Below, in pieces: positions 49,701-61,827 of a stretch of 64,000 bases of DNA. The stretch is from Oscheius dolichura (taxonomy: Eukaryota > Nematoda > Chromadorea > Rhabditida > Rhabditidae). The stretch lies in NCBI GenBank assembly GCA_932521035.1, contig OW051497.1, positions 3,596,001 to 3,660,000 on the forward strand. Reading direction: 5' to 3'. The translations under genes and the position numbers were made by a program. Every line of letters starts with the position of its first letter. Position 1 is the stretch's first letter. Under the pieces are notes generated by a model. That model was not told the origin of the DNA, did no database searches, and worked only from the letters and a program-made list of their open reading frames with translations.

Positions 49701-51275
49701 AGGGAAAAGTAGCCATCAGTTCTGTTGAAGAACTCCAACGAATTATTATCGGTGCTTTGCGTGACATTCGAGGAGTAGCCAAAGCTTGTGCAACCAAATC
49801 CACATATCAAATTCTGTTCGACTGGCTGTATGTTTATTTTATGTCTGCCTCTCTACTGTAAACATTTTAGGTATCCACGAATATTCCAAATTATGGGTCG
49901 ATCTATGGAAGAATGGCCAGAGAATCCAGAAATTGCTATGTCTGTTCTTCGGTTAATGGAAGATCTCAGTCAAAATCAGCAGGAACGACTGAAATTCGAC
50001 CTTAATTCGTGTAGTGCTGTACTGTTATTCAAAGAAATGGCTAAAATTATTATTTCATATGGTTGGTGCACTTTTTTACCTATTAATCAGTGCTTTCAGG
50101 AGAGAAATATCTGCAACTCCCAACTGTGAGCAACTCTGAAAAATATCGTCGGCGGTACAAAGTTGTTGGCAGTATATACACGACAATCAAGAATACCCTA
50201 GTTGGTGGATACGTTCCTTTCGGTTTGTTAATTTCCCTTTTATTTATTTCTTTGTTTATAGGAGTATTCCGGCTATATGGAGACACTTGCCTCAACGACC
50301 TCCTCATTACTTTCACTAAAATTTGTTCAACAATAGAAGTTCAAGAGATTCAGAATTATCTGAAGCTTTCCCAAGCATATTACGGATTGTTAGAAATGAT
50401 AGCCAGGACGAATATGCCCTTCCTGTCAAGAGTGCCTCCCGAAACGTTTGTTCATGTTATGAAATCATTAGCGTATGGAATTTTCAATATTAGTAAGTCT
50501 TTTTTATATAATTTTATTTCACTGGAAGCTTCAGATCACAATGTAGTTACAACTTCTTGTTCCGCACTAGACGACATTCTGACGTATCTTTACAAACGGG
50601 TCACAAAACCGCCGGCGCAATATGTCAGTGCCGGGGCCGATCCCGAAGGAGATGAATGCATCACGGCGGTGCAGGCGCATCCTGAGATATTGAGTGAAGT
50701 AAGTCACCCTTCTGATTACTTTTACCTGTTCAACTTTTTCCAGATGCTGGCTTCAATGCTCTCTGCTCTTATTTACAGCGATATGAAATGCCAGTGGAGC
50801 CTTTCGCGGCCGATGTTGGGTCTAATTCTCCTCCAGGTTGTTTTTCTTCTGAAAGTTTACGGTTCCCTTTTCCAGGAATACGTTTATTCTCAATTGAAGT
50901 CTCAATTAATACAAAATATGCCGGTGGAACATCACCAGAATTTGAATTTGGTTAGTTTTAGAACTACTTTCTCCTTTCAATTACTATGAAGGAAGGTCAC
51001 GGATTATTTTTGGATTTCCTGTAGCCAGAAATATTCACTATGGTGTCGATGGGTCAAATTTTAACAGCACGTGGTTTTATTTAAAAATTTTTCAATTTCA
51101 GATGTTTGAAAATCTGATGACTGGCGTGGAGATGAATCTGACGGTCAAGAACAAAGATAACTTCACCCAAAATGTGTCCCGCTTCCGGCAAGAACTGTGC
51201 AGTATTATGAAAACGGGGACGACCCTCGGAGTTGACATTCCGAACTCGTCGAGTGACAACACGATGTCGGGTTGA
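46799..51275 (+). CDS. XPO7: Exportin-7 (RanBP16), nuclear transport receptor
   Basis: More than twenty exons with introns mostly about 40-60 nt. ATG starts MADLTLDQLNELCAQLFQAQ. Landmarks shared with animal exportin-7, in order: EFYDSPDCVDKC, LHRLISSKNRQISI, LYEKLPQRYTEKV-like region, ASIRRSFF, VKGIAEHPQKLEDP, VGSVPYHRTTEDH, DMEDPFLDQA, FLRPDVSYPAM, DLNEDEEAFRNYVKP, GVFRLYGDTCLNDLLITF, LKLSQAYYGLLEMIAR and MKCQWSLSRPMLGLILL. The C-terminal NSSSDNTMSG corresponds to the conserved end of the family. All junctions I followed keep frame, so the gene is intact. Known role: a Ran-GTP-dependent importin-beta family receptor made of HEAT repeats that carries proteins through the nuclear pore. AATAAA at 51594-51599. 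Confidence 0.95.
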
Positions 51276-52481
51276 TCTCTCCCTCTGTAGGGTCGCCGCA
51301 ATTCTTCGGGTTCGCCGAGTATCTCTTCGAAGCTTTCCTCTCCCTTGTAAACTCTCGACTTACTTTGTCTGTATGCCACATATCCCCGTGTTATACTTTG
51401 TTGTTCTGATTAGTTGTCATATTATGATTTCCCCAGAGTCTCACCTCTCAAAAACCGATTTCAAAAAGTGATATATTATTTCTTAAATTCATTTATCATT
51501 CCGGTATTGGCTGGTATTCGGAAGAGCGAGTTCTAACCATTCGACGTGTTCATATATTGATATTTTTTGTTGTTTCTACAGATCTTTTCTTAGAATAAAA
51601 ACAAGATGGATAAACTTTTGCCATTTGCTCTCAGAGTTTGCTTTCAAATCCTAGAAAGAAAACCAGTCAAACATTGTTGGGGGATATCATGACTTCTTAA
51701 CTACAGTATAACCTCATCAGGAATACAGTGATGCGCTTAATATTTTCAGGAAAGGGACAATTTATATACGGGTAGAGAGCTTTTTAAATTTTGGCCAGAC
51801 GAGGTTGATCATGCTGAAATATTTTTTGAGCAAAAATTTCCTGGAATTCGACTGTATTTAGAATCAAATTTGAAGTTTTGCTTTTCTCAATCGCAAAACA
51901 TTCTTATGAGGAATACAGTATGCGAAATGTACAAAGGTCGTTGTTAATTGTGTGCATAAACATCATTCTTGTGTGATTTTGAATACTCCGATAAGTTGCC
52001 ACTGGATACTTTTGTTTTTTTTTATATAGACATCTTCGCTCTTTTGATTTAACTTTTGTAACCCAGTGACTACGAACCTTTCTTCAGCACCTTCCCTCGC
52101 CCTTCCACTCTTCTAGCCTAAAATCGCAACCATGTTCAATTCTAGTATTTGCATAGGAATTGGTAGCCTAGCTTTATACAAACTATAGCACAGTTGCCTC
52201 CCACATCTCTTCCACATGCCGATTTCTTCAATTTCAGTGTCAAATCCATCAGTATTTATGAGCTTATCTATCCACTTCATTTGTCTTTTATGATTTCTTT
52301 GTTTTTGGCAGTAAATCTCACGACGAATAGTACGACTGGAAGCTTAAATTCAGATGTCCGTGATCCAGGCGTGCATCTTGAGGATCCGCAATTTGGCAGA
52401 TTCTAGTAGTCATTGAAGAGCTTCTTGTTTTAAGAATTTTCCGATCTTCAGTTTTGTTTTAATAAAAATAATTTCAACGAA
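51276..52481. other. 3' flank of exportin-7 and intergenic
   Basis: Probable 3' UTR to about 51,620, then AT-rich sequence. A frame ending at 52406 reads DVRDPGVHLEDPQFGRF before its stop but cannot be linked to a convincing start. No other gene seen. Confidence 0.35.
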
Positions 52482-52586
52482 ATGGTCTGGAACATTCCTG
52501 TAGGTAGCAGACGGTCTCAGCCATTGACGCCTTGCAAAGTAAAAAGGTCCCGTTTCGTCGAAGACCCGACCCTAGAAGATTTATGA
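52482..52586 (+). CDS. Possible small ORF, 34 aa
   Basis: An uninterrupted 35-codon frame from ATG to TGA. It encodes a Pro/Arg/Lys-rich peptide with TPCKVKRSRF and an acidic end VEDPTLEDL, which looks less random than neighbouring frames. A GTAGGTAG within it might instead be a donor. No family recognised. Confidence 0.2.
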   Translation: MVWNIPVGSRRSQPLTPCKVKRSRFVEDPTLEDL

Positions 52587-53877
52587 GTGAAGATGACAAA
52601 CTCCAGAGATGAACATCTGTCCTTTTCTTCGGTGGAGACACAGTCTAACTGTATCAGTCGTCTGTCATGGCGTCAGATGTGGTGTAAAATTCACGCAGCA
52701 TGGTCAAAGATAGTTTTCGGGCTTACTGTTTCCGGAACAGGACATGAGATAACGGGCAAAGGTTACTTGGTCGAAGAGTCGTTTCAAGACTCTGAAAGCT
52801 CTGGAAAAACGACATCATTCCTGTTTCCCAAGTACCCAAGCCTAGGTGTTCTGATACGATCGCTAATCGGAACTGACAGCAATTGAACAGATGACTCAAC
52901 TTCCGTGTTTTACTCTCCTATTTGGACAATATTATGGCCTCTTAGGAGTGCACCGCAGGCAGAGGTTTTTTAAAGGGCCGAAACATCTCCTTGGAAGAAA
53001 CGATCACCGAACAACGGGTGCAACTGATCAAAACACTATTCTTTGTTGGTCCATCTATACCCCGTTGTATATTTCAAAGAAAACCACAAAATTTAACGAA
53101 AACAATAAGTTACAATCATAAACAATCGTAAACAGTTTCTCGTGGACCGAAGCTCATCGATGACGCGCGCTGCTTCGTTGAACATGTTCTGAGAGGGGGG
53201 AGAGAGGACGTTCGCCAACCGCGATGATGTGGGGGAGGGAGGAGCTGAGGAAGTACACCACGTCGCCCGGCTAACCCATACTGTTTCCACGTGGCGGTTT
53301 CAACGAAAGGGAAACGACCGGTTTATTTCTTCTCTCTCGGAGTCTGTCTCTGTCTTTTGCTTTGGCTTTCCTATAAGGCTTATTCCCTCTTGTCATAATG
53401 ACATCCTCCCAGGACCCTTCATTATTCTTTACAACCACCAATACAGTAAATCGATCTCTCCCAAGATGGGCGGGGTAACTATCTCGTGCGCCACCGAGTC
53501 CGCCTTGATCACACGTCCATCGTCTTCTTTTTTATTCTTCGGGCCAGCTATTTATTTAAACCTACCGGACGCTTACCGTTTGTCTCGGCCTTTTATTTTT
53601 CCAGTATAATCGTCTTATCATCACTATCAACTTGCAGAACCTTCTCGGGCCAGTCTTAACTTCTATCGCCGGCGTCGCCAACCCTTCTTCACCTTCCCTC
53701 TCTTTTCATACGGTATCTGTGGTCGTTTCGTCCCACTTCCGACGGAAGCAACTTGAAGCTCCTCTACACGCGACGCGCTCGGTGCCTACGAAAGGCAAAA
53801 CGCGCTTCGCGACACGCGAATCCATTTCACTTCTGTAATCCCTAGTATCGGTCAGAATTCAAGAAACTCAAAAAGTC
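52587..53877. other. Upstream region of the mitochondrial carrier gene
   Basis: Contains frames of 99, 76 and 126 codons with no recognisable motif. The last 200 bases are CG-richer (CGCGACGCGC, GCGCTTCGCGACACGCG) and probably include the carrier's promoter or 5' UTR. Confidence 0.4.
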
Positions 53878-55708
53878 ATGTCTGCCACATTCGATTTCTT
53901 CGCAGGGTGTATGGGAGGTAGGAGCATCTCAACTCCTGTCCTGATTAAGCATCTTAGGTGTCGCCGGTGTTGTCGCAGGCCATCCACTGGACACTGTAAA
54001 AGTTCGTCTCCAAACCCAACCACAGGTAAGAAATCCGTTTTGGTGGTGACAGAGATTCCGGTTACAGGGTTTCGGTGCTCAGTACTCAGGAACAGTCAAC
54101 TGTATGTCCTCCATCATAAAAAAGGAAGGCTTTGCCGGATTGTACAAGGGTCAGTCACACACTTTTCTTGTGATTAATCACACCCCGTGACATGAAGAGT
54201 AGTAAAAAATGTTCCCTTCTCTTGGTTCATGGTTTCGTTGAAAATACGCGAAAGAGAAAACGTCTTTTCCGAAGGATCTACGTAAACATTTTGGGGTGGG
54301 GTGCGCGTGACGGAAAACGATCCTGTGACTGACTGAAAGCTCGAGTTTTCGATGAGAAATACAGAAATCTAAGCACGTGGCTACCCTTTTACGGAGCGGC
54401 CATGTGATCTTTGCGAGATCAATGTGGTAAAAAAGAAATATTCAGTCGCGCAAGGTGATTTATTATCCTTTACGGTGGGGACCAAGGCCTTCGCCGATTT
54501 TCCTGGAAAAGAATCGACTTGCTGTGGACAATGCATTTGAATAATAAGCATGGGGAATTTGCGTCGACACTATCCGGCGTGTCGACGCCATCGTCGGCGT
54601 AACAGTCCAATTGAGATTGATGACGAGATCGTTCACATTCCGTCGTGATCCTTTGTATTTTTTTGTGGAAAAACCCTGCAAAACTGGAAACGCCCTGGAA
54701 AAATTATAATCTCTGAGAGAGTGAAAAAATGGTCCACCTTTTCAGGAATGTCTTCTCCTCTGGCCTCTTTGAGTGCCATCAACGCGATTGTCTTCGGTAT
54801 CCACGGAACCTTGAGAAGATCCCTGTTCGAGGATCCCGACAGTCTCAAGGCTCACTTCTACGCCGGCTGTGCTGCTGGTTTTGCTCAATCCATGATCGGT
54901 AAGTCTCAGCCCAAGCAATATATACCCTACCTTTAAAGCTGCTCCGTCGGAAAGGCTAAAACTGTTGATCCAGATCCAGCAGGATAGCTCCCATGCTAAA
55001 TTCTCCTCTCCTTATGAGGCTATGAAGCACACGATAAAAGAAAAGGGAGTACGGTCCCTCTTTCGAGGAGGTTATGCTACTATTCTCCGAGACTGCCCCG
55101 CTTTCGGGTGTTACTTTGTTTCTTACGAATGGTTGGTAAAAAATATGAGCAAGGACGGAAAGTCAGGAGGACTGACCAGTGCTCAACTTCTCGCTGCTGG
55201 AGGTTCGGATATTTATAGAATTAAACTAATCAGAATTTAGGACTAGCTGGAATGTGCTCCTGGATTTTCAACTACCCTACCGACGTAATAAAGACGAGAT
55301 TCCAAGCTGACAGTAGCTACCGAGGATACGCCCACTGCATTGGAAGTACGTTCGCCGCTGGAGGATGGCGCTCTTTCTTCGTTGGAATGGGTCCTACCCT
55401 TATCAGGTACAGAAATGACTCTTACAGTATGGTTAATTCTATGTTTAGGGCCTTCCCATCTAACGCAGCCACCTTCTTCGCTGTAGAATGGACTTATCGC
55501 CTCTTTCTTGGGGAAAATGCTGCCATAGACCTTCAATCCCATCGTAGGGTATCCATTACAAATAATCCTTAGTGATCTCCCTTTTCAGAGCCAACTCCCC
55601 TCCACGGTCAGCCAAGCTGATATGTTCATCTGGAACTGGCATTTCATTCTGCCGGAAGCTGGCTCCACCTCTTTAGATCCTCTTCTCCACGGTTGTCGTT
55701 TTATGTGA
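53878..55708 (+). CDS. Mitochondrial carrier, SLC25A29-like (basic amino acid/acylcarnitine branch)
   Basis: Exons join in phase from ATG at 53878, with a 596-nt intron (54150-54745). Three carrier repeats are visible. Repeat 1: DFFAGCMGGVAGVVAGHPLD, TVKVRLQTQPQ. Repeat 2: YAGCAAGFAQSMIAAPSERL, with the usual PxD/E-x-x-K/R written PSERLK. Repeat 3: LAGMCSWIFNYPTDVIKTRF, with YRGYAHCIGS. Each repeat ends in a G-type matrix helix (EGFAGLYKG, VRSLFRGG, WRSFFVGMGPTLI). Between them, MSSPLASLSAINAIVFG resembles SLC25A29. This family sits in the inner mitochondrial membrane and exchanges basic amino acids or carnitine esters; the substrate is inferred only to branch level. The C terminus past the sixth helix (SQLPSTVSQADMF onward) is unusual and depends on one last splice. 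AATAAA at 55882-55887. Confidence 0.9.
54561..54588. repeat. Perfect 9-bp hairpin in carrier intron
   Basis: Arms GCGTCGACA (54561-54569) and TGTCGACGC (54580-54588) flank a 10-nt loop inside the 596-nt intron of the carrier gene. GC-rich and stable; no known element recognised. Confidence 0.8.
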
Positions 55709-58700
55709 ACACGGTTCACCAGCTAGCCACCAAACGGGTGAAGTCCTCTAGTTGACAGGGATTCTATCCAATGTGATCAGAGGAATATCAGAACAGATTA
55801 TTGTTATCCTAATCTTACAGTCTAACTGTCACTTATTCAGTGATCACTGGTTTTTCCATAGTGTCATTTTTAGAAAGCCATAATAAATGTGATATTTATA
55901 AACAATTATCTCCTGTCCTTACCATTTCATCATATTTACTCAGCATAGAAGAAGAAAAAGGCTTATCAAAATGACCTTGTCTAAAGGTAAAGTCTGGCGA
56001 CCATGGGTCACAGTAAAGATGACAGAACCATGGAAACTGGGAAAATTTCGGGGAAGTCCGATTTTCTCACAGCTTGTGACATTCCAAGAAGAAGGGCGTT
56101 GCCTCTAGTTTTCGCTCATATCTGACCGCTATGACAAAAGTTTCTATTTTGAGACTGTAGAAAGCTTTTCGGGATCGTTTTTTATCTTCATGCTGAATAT
56201 GCCTTGAAAGCGACTTAATTGAATACCGCATACATAGCCGAAAAAGACTTTTACCGAAGATTATCTCATTAGCTGAACCGAACTTCCCCCGGCAGCTAAA
56301 GGCATTTCCAAGCACAGGCAGGCCATCTACCTTGTAATTTATGCTCTCTCGATTGCAGATAATTAATATATGTCGCCTTTTGATCTGCTGACTTCTTATT
56401 TCAACTATACCGAAGCCTGACGCACAACATTCATTCCTTTAAACTCTATGTTTTGAGAATGTTACTGTAATCCATAGATTGACCCGGCCCCTTTTGAAAA
56501 ACGACCTCATAAGTTGCACGTTGATGTTAGCTTGAAATAAGCGAAAAAATGACGTTTACAAACGTGTTGCTTATTGTGAATCAAGTTGACCTAGGTTTGA
56601 AGGGATCTCCTCGCAAAGGAAAGTTCATTTGAATCGCTGTTAAAGATTGTAATTTTTCCAGGCATTATAAAGCTAGCTGTTGGAAAACAATCGAGTTGCG
56701 AACAGAGGTTTTTGAGCTGGCTATAAGAACTCTCGTGACTTATGTCGGCGACCGTTTGATGAACAGCTATAGCCTGATTCCCGAGGCAGTGATAAATCTG
56801 ATTGTTTCGTAGGAGGGTGCCGAAACTGATGATCTGGGTCCTCCCGGTGACAAGATCGATCGCGGCAACTGTGCTTGGCTCTGGATCTCTCTCGGCTGAC
56901 ACACTGCCGCCGGGGCTGTAAATCGGGATCTCTGCACATGTCGCATGCACTTTTTTGCACACCGTTCTCTTCTCCTGTCCGTCGTTTATTTTCTTCCGCG
57001 TTGCCTCGCCCGCTGCTCTCATAAATCATGAAAGTTGTAAGGTAATTTGTTGCTTTTTAAGAGCCGCCCAGTTCAAACAGCACGAGATGCAATTTACGAG
57101 GTTGAGGAGCTGCTCCGAGCAATAAACAACACGAGGTATTGAAAAGAATAACTTTTGCCCAAAAAGCTTCAAGTTTCCACTAACAACAATTATTTCAGAA
57201 TACGGCAGCCTCCCACGTGTTTGATATTTGCGAACACTTTAATGCTGACAACTAGCAGATTCGCGTTTTCCGGCTCTAATGTGAAACAAATGCTGCCATT
57301 ACGACAAAAGATGACTCCCACTAGCGTAGAATCACTGATTTACACTCAGTTTGGGAGCCTGTCATGGCTCTATTTCACACTTTCTCGAAATATGATTGAC
57401 ATTGTCCTTTCCCTCTTCGTCTGTACTTTATAGGGCGCCAAACACCAGTATGCCTTTACTCCGCAATTTCGACTGATTGCAACTTTTATCTGAAGATCAG
57501 ATGATCACTTGTTCATTGTTACGCCGGCGTTATCAAAAAATCCTCAATTTACATTATTATTTTCACTGGTCGATTGGTACTCTCCAGTCAATTCTGCAAC
57601 AAGGCTGTGCTCTTTTCTGATTGAGTACTGCATGTTTTTTTGAATTTAAAGTGACTGGTTTTGAATAATACATTAAATAGACAGCCAGAACTAATTCCTC
57701 TATTCGAACTACGGCGAAGAGGAGAATGGCAAAGATCAGTTGACCAGTGTTCCCCCTAGCGGCATGGTTTTTACCGGCACCCTCTTCTGTTTTTCCTCCA
57801 CTTTTCCACATTATATGGCGTAATCAATCACATGCCCCTGTTCCATTTACTCTCTCGGGCCTGTTTGCTACTATTCTTATTCCCGATGTCCTTTTTACCA
57901 TGTGCGATAACTCGCTGGCAGCCGTCCAACCCCAACAGGTCCAGTTTTGACATGCCTGACGGGATATCCATCTTCGATCCACGTGACTATCTCCTTACTA
58001 CCTTGAGGAATTCTTTCTCCCCGTTTCTGCTCGTGCTCGAATGGCCGTAGGCTGCAATTTTGAGCTCTTTTATTTTCTTTACACACAAAGAAGATCCCCG
58101 TGTGTGCCCTGTTCGTGAATGTTCTCTCACTCGTTTCTGTTTTGAGGAAGTGTCTCCAGGTTAAAGTGTATGTTATTCCAGGTTACAAACCGCTCACAAA
58201 CGTCAATCTGTTCGCCGGCGCTACTTCCACGCTAAGGAGCAGGGTGAGCGACCTAGACGGGGGAGGCGCTAAACACGTTCGAGGTCACAACACATTATAT
58301 TTTAGATTTCAAAATTGTTGGCATGAAATACAAAATAAACAAGTTTCCTAGAAATTTAGTTCTAATAACGAAAAGGTCTTTTAAGAGTTAAAACTGTATG
58401 AAAAATGATTTAAAGTTTGGAATTTTGTGATTCTTGTAAGTGGCGAAAGTTTTAGGAATCATACCTTTCTTGCCATCTTTGTATACGTATTTAAAGACAG
58501 TAGAAAAAAGCATAAGAAGTTGTACATTTGAGAAAACTTTCGTTCTTGATATTGGTAAAATCGCTCTATTTGCACTGGCCCTTTAAACCCATCCAAAAGG
58601 CGTAGCGTTAGATGAATCCAATAAAAGCCTTCCCGACACTTAGGCACTTCAACGATTTTCTTCATTCATCCCAAAATTGCATTACCATCCTAACTTACTA

Positions 58701-58724
58701 CCTTATTACGTTTTTCACTTTTAG
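55709..58724. other. Region between carrier and PP2A gene, with unresolved 5' exons
   Basis: A minus-strand frame of 143 codons (56591-57022) is the longest open stretch but shows no family motif. Near 58,185-58,245 a segment after TATTCCAG, open as YKPLTNVNLFAGATSTLRSR and followed by donor GTGAGCG, joins in phase to the first certain B56 exon at 58725. It may be that gene's first or second exon, but I could not fix the start codon. Confidence 0.35.
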
Positions 58725-61272
58725 ACCCCGGTCTCGTGGGTTCTGCCAACACATAAAAAGAAGGACAACCCCGATAAGAAAGAGAAAACTAGCGACAAGT
58801 CGAAGCCAATGGATGGGGTCAGTTTATTTAAAAATATTAATTCCATTTAAATATTTTTTAAGAATGACGGCCGTAAAGAGAAAGCGAAAGAAGACAGGCA
58901 AATCCCAATTGTAAAAACTGAACCGCCGCCAATAGGTCAGTTTCTAAAATTCCATTATATCTACAAAAATAATTTAGATGATCATCCATTACCTATTGAT
59001 GTTCCACCTCCAACAAATTTGAAAAGGTTGAGTTATGGAGGAGGGCCGGTTGTTTCTCCGAGAGAAAGGAGAATGTCCAGCAGCTTTTTTACAATATCAC
59101 CCAATCGAGAACTGAAGAAACTACCTGATCTACGAGGTTGACTTTTATTAATTTTAAAATAAATGCTCAAATTTAGAATATGATTCGAATGGCGAGGAGG
59201 AGAGGCAAGACCTATTTATCCAAAAATTACAGCAATGCCAAGTGATATTCGATTTTTCTCAAGACCCGAATAGTGACTTCAAGTACAAAGAGGTAGTTGA
59301 TAACAATAACTCCTTTCAACTTTATTATTCCAGATTAAAAAGCAAGCGCTTGTTGAGCTTGTCGATTTCTTTGTTACGAGTCGGTTGGTCTTCACTGATG
59401 AAATCTACGGAGAGATGGCTCGCCTGGTTGAGAAGAATCTCTTCCGCCCGTTGCCACCTCCTTCCAATCCTTCCGGATCGGAATTCGACCCCGACGAAGA
59501 TGAACCCGTGTTGGAACCAGCCTGGCCTCATCTTCAACTCGTCTACGAGTTATTCCTCCGCTTTTTGGAAAGCAAAGACTTCCACTGGCAAAAAATGGAT
59601 CCCTATGTTAAATATCACTTTACATACGTGAGTTTAGAATTTATATCTCCAGCAAATACCCATTTCAGTATGCATATTTAATGGATTCCGAAGATCCTCG
59701 CGAAAGGGACTACATGAAAACGGTGATACACCGGATGTATATGAAATTCACAACACATAGGCCAGAAATTAGGTAAGCTCCCTCATAGCAGTGCTCATTT
59801 CTTCCCTAGGAAACGGTTAAACGAAGTTCTTTACACTTACATGTATGAGACGCTACGACACAACGGTATTTCTGAAATTCTCGAGATCCTAGGAAGTATT
59901 GTCACCGGATTTGCTATTCCCATTAAAGAAGAACACAAAACATTCCTCCTTCGAGTTCTAATGCCTCTTCATAAGGTACGTGACCATCTCGATCAGTTGT
60001 TGGGTAACTCATCTTGCAAAAAAGTATCGAATTCATGGGGTGCGGGGATAATTGAGAGATGCACCAATTTGACACCATAAATTTCCAGATGTCTCAGCTT
60101 TCGACATTCCACCCTCAATTAGCATATTGCGTGGTTCAGTTCATCGAAAAGAATCCCACTTTGACGGAGCCAGTAATCATGGGGTTGTTGAAGTTCTGGC
60201 CGATGTGCCATAGTCCAAAAGAGGTTTGAACAGTCCGCTTAAAGTTTCAATCCAGTCTAAGGTCATGTTCTTAAATGAAGTGGAAGAGGTCATCGATGTT
60301 ATCGAGCCGCAGGTTTTCAAGAAGATTATGGAACCCCTCTTTAAGCGACTATGTAAATGCATTGCCAGCCAGCATTTCCAGGTGAGATCATTTCCTGGTT
60401 CGCTTAATCTCCTTAATAAGGTGGCCGAGAGGGCTCTAATGTTCTGGAACAACGAATATGCCATGTCATTGGTAAAAGAGAATCGTCACGTGCTGCTCCC
60501 CCTTATTTTCCCAACAATCCATGAATACAGTAAGAAACACTGGAACAAGTATGTCTAGATAAGATTCACTTAATTTGAATAACTTCCAGGAGCATTCATG
60601 GATTGATGTACAATGCTGTAAAGGTCATGATGGAGATGGATCAGCGACTATACGCAGAATGTAACGAAGTCTGGATAAAGAATGGAGAAAATTGGGAGTC
60701 GAAACCGACTGAACAACATCACGCTCTCTTCCGTGGATTGAACAAACAAGCCAAGAAGAATCCATTAGTTTGTTAACTCTTTTACTTTGGTAATTATGGT
60801 TTTCAGTACTCGGACATAAGCGAAGTGTTCAATTTAAGCGAACACAGCGGGCAGTACAGTTCGGACGACGAGCTTGAAGTCATGGTAAGCTTTTTTATTC
60901 TTAACCGTCTTTGTTTGCCCCCTATCTTAGCACATATGTTCCTCGTGAGTAATTTCCATCAAAAATCAGCATGAACAAATTTCACCGGCAGGCGAAAGAT
61001 TGAGAATCATCACGTATTTCGAGGAAAGCCCATGAATTATTCTATAGATCGCAAATGACGCAGATCGTATAATAACGAGCACATGGGAAAACATACCCCG
61101 TCGAATATATTGTAGTCGAGAAAAGGACACGTTTCAGGGATGGTGGGACATTCGAAAGGATCCTTCATTTACGGAAAAGACGACGGAAATTCTTCCCGAC
61201 GCAGCAGTTGAAAGAGCCCTAGAAGCACACCACCGACCTCAACAGTACCTTCGCTCCGTACCAGACATATAA
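58725..61272 (+). CDS. PP2A regulatory subunit B56/B' (PPP2R5 family), start not resolved
   Basis: Exons from 58725 (acceptor TTTTAG) to the stop at 61272 read in one frame. The N-terminal part is Lys/Asp/Pro-rich ([27 protein letters not shown]). The HEAT-repeat core begins [20 protein letters not shown] and continues with [112 protein letters not shown] and [17 protein letters not shown], which are highly conserved in B56. It directs the PP2A catalytic core to LxxIxE-containing substrates. The final exon (61138-61272), after a 253-nt intron, adds [10 protein letters not shown] and a charged tail. Nematodes usually have two B56 genes; I cannot say which this is. AATAAA at 61544-61549. The 5' end lies upstream, perhaps near 58,185. 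Confidence 0.93.
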
Positions 61273-61719
61273 CTGTTCCACCCGCATACTTCATGTGCCT
61301 GCTTGTTAATATTCCAAAACGTATTGATCCGCATCATCGCCGGTAACCTTTAATTTCCCAACATCTATATATGGATCTCACTTATCATAATTCTGTTAAT
61401 TTTCCAAAATTTGGAGCTTTATTACCCCCTGATTGGAATCACGGTCGTGTCTTTGTTTTGGTTTTAACACTTGTGCTCGCGGGTTGTCATCTTTCTTCTC
61501 GCTTTGAGAACTGGTTTATTGTAATGTGCGACTTTGGTGGTCAAATAAATATTCATGTACAATAGCCAAATGAATCCCTCAATTTTATAAGAGGGATAAG
61601 AATAATTAAGTTTTGCAAATTACCATGTTTTGGGTGTATTTCAGACGGAAAAATATCCTCGCCATGTCTTACAATACGGTCTCGAATGGTTTGTAATAGT
61701 CAAAAAAAGAAAAAAAGAT
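61273..61719. other. 3' flank of PP2A gene
   Basis: Probable 3' UTR with AATAAA at 61544-61549. Just before 61720 an A-rich run is the T-rich terminator of the minus-strand tRNA. No other feature. Confidence 0.5.
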
Positions 61720-61827
61720 TAGCAGCGAGTGGTTTCGATCCACCGGCCTCTGGGTCACCCTTACATCGGATCCGAACTCGGGATGTTTAGATATGGGCCC
61801 AGCACGCTTCCACTGCGCCACGCTGCT
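61720..61827 (-). tRNA. Initiator tRNA-Met (CAT) with a 36-nt intron
   Basis: The reverse complement, without 61756-61791, is a 72-nt animal initiator tRNA. A1 pairs with T72. The acceptor is AGCAGCG/CGCTGCT and the D arm reads GCGCAGTGGAAGC. The anticodon stem has the three GC pairs (CTGGG/CCCAG) and C33 before CAT. The T loop ATCGAAA has A54 and A60. The intron sits one base 3' of the anticodon (37/38), the canonical site for the tRNA splicing endonuclease. It contains ATG that could pair with the anticodon, as in other pre-tRNAs. Downstream on the minus strand, two runs of seven T (ATCTTTTTTTC) make a good Pol III terminator. T-stem pair 49-65 is a G-T wobble. Most described nematode initiator tRNA genes lack introns, as far as I know. 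Confidence 0.92.

Noticed and set aside
52587..53121. Two consecutive plus-strand frames of 99 and 76 codons
   Set aside because: No recognisable domain and no clean splice joining them or linking them to the carrier gene.
56591..57029. Minus-strand frames of 143 and 102 codons
   Set aside because: They overlap in different frames and neither shows family motifs; splice-like sites are weak.
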